Below, in pieces: positions 57,854-64,000 of a stretch of DNA of 64,000 nucleotides. Location: contig JARFIW010001215.1 in assembly GCA_036346225.1 (NCBI GenBank), positions 3,606,501-3,670,500 of the forward strand. Reading direction: 5' to 3'. A program made the translations under genes and the position numbers. A model generated the notes under the pieces. The model made no database searches and was not told the origin of the DNA. It saw only the letters and a program-made list of their open reading frames with translations. The DNA is from Platerodrilus igneus. Its lineage: Eukaryota; Arthropoda; Insecta; Coleoptera; Lycidae. How positions within the stretch are numbered: the stretch's first letter is position 1; every line of letters begins with the position of its first letter.

Positions 57854-58102
57854 TTATAGGCGAACGTGTTTTACTCGACCGCACGTGCGTGTTTTACGGG
57901 ACATTGACTTAGTGATACGCGTTGCCTTACTAATTGTTTTTAGTTGTTTTTCTTGTGAGATAAATGTTTTAAGAAACATTTGACGGACGGTTTTATTGCT
58001 TACGCGTGCCCTACTAATTGTTTTTAGTTGTTTTTCTTGTGAGATAAATGTTTTAAGGAACATTTGACGGACTTGCTTTAGTGATACACGTGCTTTACCC
58101 AT
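57854..58102 (-). CDS. hypothetical 82-residue basic protein with a 28-residue tandem repeat
   Basis: Minus-strand frame from the ATG at 58100-58102 to TAA at 57854. Two successive copies of a 28-residue unit are visible: ARVSLKQVRQMFLKTFISQ continuing EKQLKTIS, and then ARVSNKTVRQMFLKTFISQ continuing EKQLKTIS. A worn third begins KATRITKSMSRKTRTCG. The DNA period is 84 bp, a multiple of three, so the frame is kept. The protein is rich in Lys, Arg and Gln. It lies inside the LTR-like insertion 57247-59220. I know no family. It may be a chance frame over a minisatellite; the exact in-frame period is the only argument for a gene. Confidence 0.25.
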   Translation of the reverse strand: MGKARVSLKQVRQMFLKTFISQEKQLKTISRARVSNKTVRQMFLKTFISQEKQLKTISKATRITKSMSRKTRTCGRVKHVRL

Positions 58103-58761
58103 TATGGTTCTTTTTAGTTGTTTTGTCTGTTGATATTTAAACTGTGTGTGTGATCTAGTTTCGCGGTCCTTTTCTTTTCAGAGTAGCGCATACTTTGGAT
58201 TATTTAAATACAGTGATACTGTAGTTGCTGAATTTTCTAACAACAAAGAATCTAAAATAGATCATTGCTTGCGCAAATTTCGTTATTTGCGAAATATAAC
58301 AGATTACCGGTTTACAAAGGTATTGGTTGAAGTTCCTCACTGCTTTTTGGGATGTTTATGAAAATAACATACATTTGGTCCCAGTTGAAATTAAACTAGT
58401 GCTACAGAATATTTCGTAATTATTGTCTTAGGAAATAGAATTACCAAGAAATTTATCAAGGCTACATAGTTCCGACGCGTGATAATGTCTGCTGCTAACA
58501 CCAGTGAAATACGTAGGTGCGATTAGTGTAACGTGTGATAAGTTCCATCAACACCCTCACAGTCAAGGGTGAAGTGCTTCGTTAGTGCAGCACATCGTGA
58601 ATCTCACACTTCCGTTGCAAGGAAGCGTTGCTGAAGGACTTTTGTAAGTTGAACTATTTCCTACTTGTTATTACTTTAAATATCTATCCGTTGCTTTACC
58701 ATATCTTTGTCGTTCTGATACCTTTTACAAAAGACTTGCATGATATTTTAAAACATAAAAA

Positions 58762-58783
58762 AAAGAAAGAAAGAAAGAAAGAT
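58762..58783 (+). repeat. (AAAG)n microsatellite
   Basis: aaagaaagaaagaaagaaag within the LTR-like insertion. Confidence 0.9.
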
Positions 58784-59220
58784 CAATACTACTGAATTAC
58801 TCATATCAATTGTTTTACCTATTTATTTTTTTTAACATTTTGTCTGATTTATGTTTAATTGGTGTGTGAGGAAACGTTTCTGCTACTCCCCAATATTACC
58901 TCACTTTGTACTAAACATTTTTCTGTATTGCTTTTACCGTTGTTATATTATATAGTTTATCTAAACAGTTTCTTTTTTTTACATTCTACAAAGTACTGAA
59001 TAATTTAGACTTTTCATTGCTGCTATGCTTATTCTTTTTTTTTCAGGTTTGCTTAACTATTTTTCTTGCAGGTATTGTCACTAACTCCTTACCGCCGCAT
59101 ACATTATATGTCAGTCTGCTTTCTACAACCCCCCCTACTCTCCGATTGAACCCGGTCACTCCGTGATATCTTTGTGTTACGCACGGCCACGATTAACGTA
59201 ACACGAAATAACGTAACATA

Positions 59221-59262
59221 GTAGCAACCGCCAACTTTGACCGCCTATTTTGGAGCCAATAG
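59221..59262. repeat. detached satellite unit piece
   Basis: tagtagcaaccgccaacttt followed by gaccgcctattttgg matches the end of the units at 56500-57246, completing the unit split by the 57247-59220 insertion. Confidence 0.6.
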
Positions 59263-59440
59263 GCATGGGGAGGGGGGGGATTTTTTTTAACTTTTAGATA
59301 TAACACAGTAAATTGAATATAAATGGTAGAAACTGGTTATCCAATAATTGAAAAGACATGTAGGCGGATTAAATCACTTGACACGTAACAATCGGAGCAA
59401 AACTACAAAAAGAAAAAAGCAGAAAAAAATGGTTTTCTTG

Positions 59441-59775
59441 TTCCCTCGAGTCCAATAAACTATTATTAACTTAAAGCCATTGATAATTAAACGAAGCTTT
59501 AAGGCCCTACCTAGTTTTTGAAAACAGTCCGTACTAAATCAGAAAACTGAAATGAAGAGGTAGCCACTAATTTCTCGTCAACCTCACTCTTGTGCATGCA
59601 GCTATTCTTTGTCGCAATTCTCGGTAGCAACACATAGTGCCGGAAAGCAGGAGAATTTCCTTAATCTAAAATCCTACACTTCTAAATTAAATCTTATGTC
59701 TTAAAATATAACCTAATTGAAATTAGCTATTTGTTTCGATATCCTTTCGTTGTAAACTATAACATTCAAAAAAGC
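59441..59775 (+). repeat. left copy of the ~330-bp direct repeat bracketing the LINE
   Basis: Runs ttccctcgagtccaata ... acattcaaaaaagc. It matches 62063-62390 throughout with about 10% differences by eye. It ends exactly at the 5' truncation point of the LINE. Confidence 0.88.
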
Positions 59776-62062
59776 TGCTTCCTCACCTGGTGAGGTTGTT
59801 CAGAGGCTGTATTGCGTTCGGATATATTCCCATAAGCTGGAGGAGGGTCAGGGTGGTCTTCATTCCCAAACCGGGACGGAAGGACTACTCCTTGGCCAAA
59901 TCCTATCGTCCAATCAGTCTAACGTCCTTTTTATTAAAGACGCTGGAAAAATTGTGCGACATTGATATCAGGGAAGGGATTGAACAGTACCATCCTCTTC
60001 ACCCAAACCAACATGCCTATATATCAGAGAGGTCTACAGAGTCTGCCCTACACGCTGTGGTAGGGTGGATGTCGAAATCCCTCAAGAACAACATGTCAGC
60101 TTTAGGCGTGTTTATAGATATCGAAAGCGCGTTTAGCGAAACCACCTTTGAAAGTATTGATAAAGTTATGAGAGAACACGAAGTGAATAATACCCTCGGG
60201 CAGTTAATCCAACAGTACTTACGCTGTCGTGAAGTACGTGTCTGTGTGGGAACCACTTCCTTATGCAGGGCGGTTGCTAAGGGCTGTCCTCAGGGTGGCG
60301 TATTGTCACCACTACTATGGAATCTAGTAGTAGACAGCCTACTACATTGTTTTAATGGCGCCGGCTTCTACACGGTGGAGTATGCTGATGACCTTGCTAC
60401 TGTAGTAGTTGGCAAATATAAGCAAGTGCTGTGCAACTTAATGCAAACAGCATTAAAGCTAATTAAACAATGGTGTGTGAAAAACTCCTTGACCATAAAT
60501 CCAAACAAGACCTCGTTAGTCCTGTTTACCAGCAAAAGAAAATTAACGGTAACCAGATTACCATCACTTTTTTAAACATCCTTAACCCTCTCAGAGAAAG
60601 TCAAGTATTTGGGTATTATACTTGATAAGAAACTGAAATGGGCTAAACACTTACACATAAAAGCTACGAAAGCTAGCGCAATGTTCTGGCAATGCAGACG
60701 GGCCATAGGTAAACTTTGGGGACTTTCACCAAAGGCTGTCCTATGGCTATACACTGCAGTAGTACGACCTATGCTATGTTATGCTATGGAGCTGTTGTTT
60801 GGTGGTCTCGAACCATACAAGTTAATGCAGCTAAAGAGCTTACCCACATACAAAGACTAGCCTGTTTTAGTACCACGGGCGCAATGAAATCCACACCAAC
60901 TGCAGCCTTGGAAGCCATCTTAGGCCTCCCTTCGCTAGACCTGCATGTGGAGGAGGTGGCCCTAAGAGCGGCACTAAGACAAAAGCTAAGGGATTGTGGA
61001 ACAATAAGGGAGACGGTGGGAGACACCAGGATATCTTAAGGGAGGCGTTGTTAACAATGCCACTTTTGAATGCTAGGGTTGACTCAATTACACCCAAACT
61101 AATATTCAGGAAGCAGTTCAGGGTCTGTGTGGACCGTGAAGACATGATTCCAGCAGATACGTTCATCTTCACAGATGGATTAAAAACGAAGAAAGGTACA
61201 AGGGCAGGCATCTTTTCAGATGACCTAGACTTTCACGATAGTATAGCGTTGGGAACGCAGGCAACTGTTTTCCAAGCAGAAGTCACTGCGATTACGCAAA
61301 GTGCCAGTTTTATTTTGAAACGAGGTATTCAAAATAAAACTATACGCATATCCACAGATAGCAGGACAGCTTCAATGACCCTAAATAGGAAGAAGATTCT
61401 TTCAGAGGTGGTACTGCAGTGCCACCTCACTCTTGAACGGGCTTCTTACTCTAATATCCCGAGCTGGCCTGGATCAAAGGTCATTCAGATAAATACGGTA
61501 TTGAGCAGGCTGACGCTTTGGCGAGACAAGGACCTAAGCCATCGGTCTCTCTTTCGTCATCTGTGCTATTTACTATGATAAGACAGAAAACCTACCATCG
61601 CCACTGCGAGAGGTGGGCAAAGGAAACACATTGCCAACAGGCAAAAATGTTAATTAAGTCTCCTTCGACTAAAAATGGGAAACTTTGCATAGGTTTGTCG
61701 AGGCAAAAACTACGACTTTTAGTAAGTGTTTTGACGAGGCACTGCAAAGTAAAGAAGCACATGCACGGTTTGGGTTTTTTAGAGAATCCAACCTGTCGCA
61801 GTTGTCAACGGGAGGAGGCGACAGGAGAGCACATTCTGTGCACCTGCCCGGCACTCGCCAACCTCCGAGGATCCATGTTAGGTGACTTCTGGCCAAACAC
61901 TGTCAGAATTAGTAACACGCCCTGGACCGATATCCTCAGGTTCGTTTGTAAGCTAGGATGGCTGAGTGATTGAAGACCTGGTATAAGAAGGTAGCACAAT
62001 GGGCCCATATAGAGGCCTAAGTGCGCGTGGCTTTGTCACCCTTCCAATGAAATCAATCAATA
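59776..62062 (+). pseudogene. LOA/I-like LINE fragment, copy 2: RT, RNase H, zinc knuckle
   Basis: 5'-truncated inside RT. Text begins RLFRGCIAFGYIPISWRRVR, then VVFIPKPGRKDYSLAKSYRP and ISLTSFLLKTLEKL. Further RT motifs: LGVFIDIESAFSETTF, GCPQGGVLSPLLWNLVVDSL and VEYADDLATVVVGK, with YADD intact (60380-60391). Thumb: GIILDKKLKWAKHLH. RNase H: FTDGLKTKKGTRAGIF, FQAEVTAITQSASF and STDSRTASMTLN (61169-61395). The C-terminal knuckle is CRSCQREEATGEHILC (about 61795-61842). A stop after LPSLF (60574), a frameshift near 60860 and others break it. The 3' end is aatcaatcaat. The RT part 59790-60575 is one open frame of 261 codons, better kept than copy 1. Confidence 0.9.
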
Positions 62063-62390
62063 TTCCCTCAAGTCCAATCAACTATTATTAACTTAAAGCC
62101 ATTGATAATTAAATGAAGCTTTTAGGCCCTACCTAATTTTTCGAAATAGTCCGTACTAAATCAGAAAACTAAAAGGAAGATGTAGCCACTAATTTCTCGT
62201 CAACCTCACTCTTGTGCGAACAGTTATTTTTTGCCGCAATTCCCAGTAGCAACACATATTGTCGGAAAGCAAGAGAATAAAATCCTACACTGCTAAATTA
62301 AATTCTGTCTTCAGATATAACCTAATTGAATTAGCTATTTGTTTCAATATCCTTTCGTTGTATACTATAAACTATAAACATTTAAAAAGC
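62063..62390 (+). repeat. right copy of the ~330-bp direct repeat bracketing the LINE
   Basis: Starts ttccctcaagtccaatc right after the LINE tail aatcaatcaata and ends tttaaaaagc, equivalent to the last bases before the LINE at 59775. Confidence 0.88.
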
Positions 62391-63439
62391 CAAAAAAAGA
62401 TAAAAATAAATAAATTAAAGGTATATTGCAAAAATAAAAAATCAAAGTCATAAGAATGACAACAATTTAAACGTAAAATATCAAAAGAAAAAAGAAATTT
62501 ACCAAAACTACAGTCTTTTACCTGTTTAAATGTAAAAGATAGAATGGGTTTTTAATCTAAGATAAGGAGAAAAAATAAGTTAAGGGCAACAGCAGCAGAC
62601 ATTATGAGGTACAAAGTATTTTATAAACAAGATATATTTAAAAAGCCTAATAAAAAGCATTAATTATTGTGGTTAAGTGAATCGGCGCCAGGTTTTAAGT
62701 CTTTTATGTGCAATTTTCCTTGCAGTTTACCTTCGAGATCTTCAAGTTTGTACAGAAATTTCTAAGAAAATCAATTTACAAGTTTTTATAAGATACTCAG
62801 CAAAGAAAATTTATCAAAAGTTAGGTTAATTCAATAAATAGGAAACCAAATTTGCACCGATAAAATTGTTATAAACATCTATTTAAATAAAAAAATTTAG
62901 CATAGGAGGATTTTTTAGAAGCCGAAATCTTAAATGTATAAACAAAAATCACTCTATTTACAATTAATTATGAAAATTAATTATTAATAAATTACATATA
63001 AAATATGAGATCTAAAAGCGTTATTGGGTATACAATTTTAAAGCTTTTCCTACAAGTGGACTTAAATTCGGGGAATTGGCGTTTCATGTATTTTAAAGTA
63101 TTGCGTAATAAATTACGTAAGCTGCTACACAAATAAACCACTAGAAGTTGCGAGTAATATATTCAAGAGTGTCCAAATCTATAGATTCTTTACAAAAAGG
63201 AATAGTGTTATTGAAATGCAAAATTGAAAAATGTTCTCGTCCGGTAATACAATTAATATTTTTTTGTTTATATAATAGCTAGAATACTAACACAAAGAAT
63301 ATATTACACACAATTTGAACTAGTGCTGCTAAATCATAATGCAGTCGATACAAATTATTTAATTAATACAGAGAAAGTAAGAGTCAACTTTTTACATTCA
63401 TTAATTAAAATGTGTCATAAAAAAATCTACCCTTAAGTT
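62391..63439. other. AT-rich interval without recognised features
   Basis: Strongly AT-rich, many A-runs, no long frame, no repeat seen elsewhere in the window. Confidence 0.5.
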
Positions 63440-63780
63440 GAGACGCCAGTTTCTACATTCCCAATAACCCCATAACCCCTACATAGTAAATTTTATTATT
63501 TAGGCGTGCAAATTTCTTTACCAACAGGTTTTCACTTACACACTCGTTTTCCGGCGACGAGACAAGTTTTCAAATAATCACGGTTTGGTTTCTTAGCATT
63601 TTTTTCTTCATATTGATCTTCCAATTCTAGTAGTGCCCTAAAAGGATAAGGTAAGTATGGGTGAGGATGATAATTAAGTCACTATATCTAAAAACACTCA
63701 CTACGTTGCACTCCGACTAAAACACAACCGCTTTAATTGAGTCTCGGTACTAAAGCAAATTCGTTAATTCCCGGCAAAAA
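63440..63780. repeat. diverged repeat, shared with 56190-56500
   Basis: See the 56190-56500 entry: the same landmarks in the same orientation, more diverged. The remaining 63781-64000 has nothing I can support. Confidence 0.55.
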
Positions 63781-64000
63781 TAGTTTGAGGTACAATAAAT
63801 TTCACATCATTTTCCCGAGCGCGATACAGAAATACCCGAGATGCTATATTCGCACATTTATGTATATTGAAACATTTTATTCTTACAATATAATTAGTAA
63901 CTTATAAACTATACAGGACCGGATTCAGGAGACAAGAGAATTTTATAAACGGTGATTCTTGACGTAATCTCCGCTTACAATGATGTGCTGAAATGAGTCA

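Larger units (their letters stand above)
57247..59220. mobile_element. solo-LTR-like insertion (~2 kb) in the satellite
   Basis: Begins TGTAACGGGC after tagactact and ends GTAACA before tagtagcaaccgcc. The two sides fit together as one satellite unit, so this is an insertion. Its right part (58530-59160) has text shared with the 46972-48249 LTR: cctactctccgattgaacccggtcac against cctactcgccgattgaacccggtcat. It could therefore be a long, diverged LTR of the same group. Target duplication is not clear (tact/tagt). Confidence 0.5.

Noticed and set aside
58146..58361. 71-codon plus-strand frame
   Set aside because: It lies inside the LTR-like insertion with no motif; probably chance.

Overview
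The window looks like a gene-poor, AT-rich, transposon-dense stretch of an arthropod (most likely insect) nuclear genome. The reasons are BEL/Pao and Ty3/gypsy LTR elements, Jockey-, R1- and LOA/I-like non-LTR elements, a mariner, a tRNA-derived SINE present five times, and TTAGG-type tandem arrays. There is no prokaryotic gene organisation, no operon, no CRISPR array and no rRNA gene. Almost every long reading frame is a piece of a decayed mobile element. The one locus that reads like a possible host gene is a small secreted cysteine-containing protein at 37533-37850.

Layout. 1-7430 (minus): two BEL/Pao elements in head-to-tail tandem sharing one LTR (LTR 6900-7430, internal 2150-6899, shared LTR 1631-2149, then gag of the next copy running off the left edge). 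7431-10440: three 5'-truncated 3' pieces of one LINE, the second split by a SINE. 10771-12185: an LTR remnant and a mariner transposase pseudogene. 12300-14064: a LOA/I-like LINE fragment with RNase H. 14233-16550 (minus): a gypsy integrase/gag relic with a SINE. 16834-24156 (plus): a BEL/Pao element with 442-bp LTRs and a tRNA-Tyr-type primer site, lacking protease/RT, with a fold-back element in gag and a 1,031-bp TIR transposon in its 3' LTR. That transposon carries a Merlin/ISXO2-like C-terminus and TTAGG-like arrays.

24157-29280: a short hairpin element with 10-bp target duplications, a ~244-bp satellite, a 72-bp minisatellite and a Jockey RT relic (minus). 29300-33960 (minus): an R1-clade LINE with both ORFs, followed by a SINE and a Jockey endonuclease relic (to ~35640) that may belong to the same Jockey copy as the RT. 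36180-40500: diverged LTR relics and the candidate host gene. 41458-55711: a tandem array (LTR-internal-LTR-internal-LTR) of a non-autonomous gypsy element with unusually long (~2.9 kb) LTRs. Its middle LTR is interrupted by a second LTR element (two ~1.3-kb LTRs around only 173 bp) and a small retroinsertion; its last LTR carries the best-preserved SINE.

56500-57246: a ~200-bp satellite, apparently interrupted by a ~2-kb solo-LTR-like insertion (57247-59220). 59441-62390: a LOA/I-like LINE flanked exactly by ~330-bp direct repeats. 62391-64000: AT-rich sequence with one diverged repeat.

The window is best read as a history of nested and tandem insertions. The most unusual items are the TTAGG-carrying TIR transposon, the ~330-bp duplication bracketing a LINE, the shared-LTR tandem arrays with shared internal lesions, and the fold-back element with a hammerhead-like core. 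No functional multi-gene host system is visible. Family assignments come from reading motifs, not from database searches.
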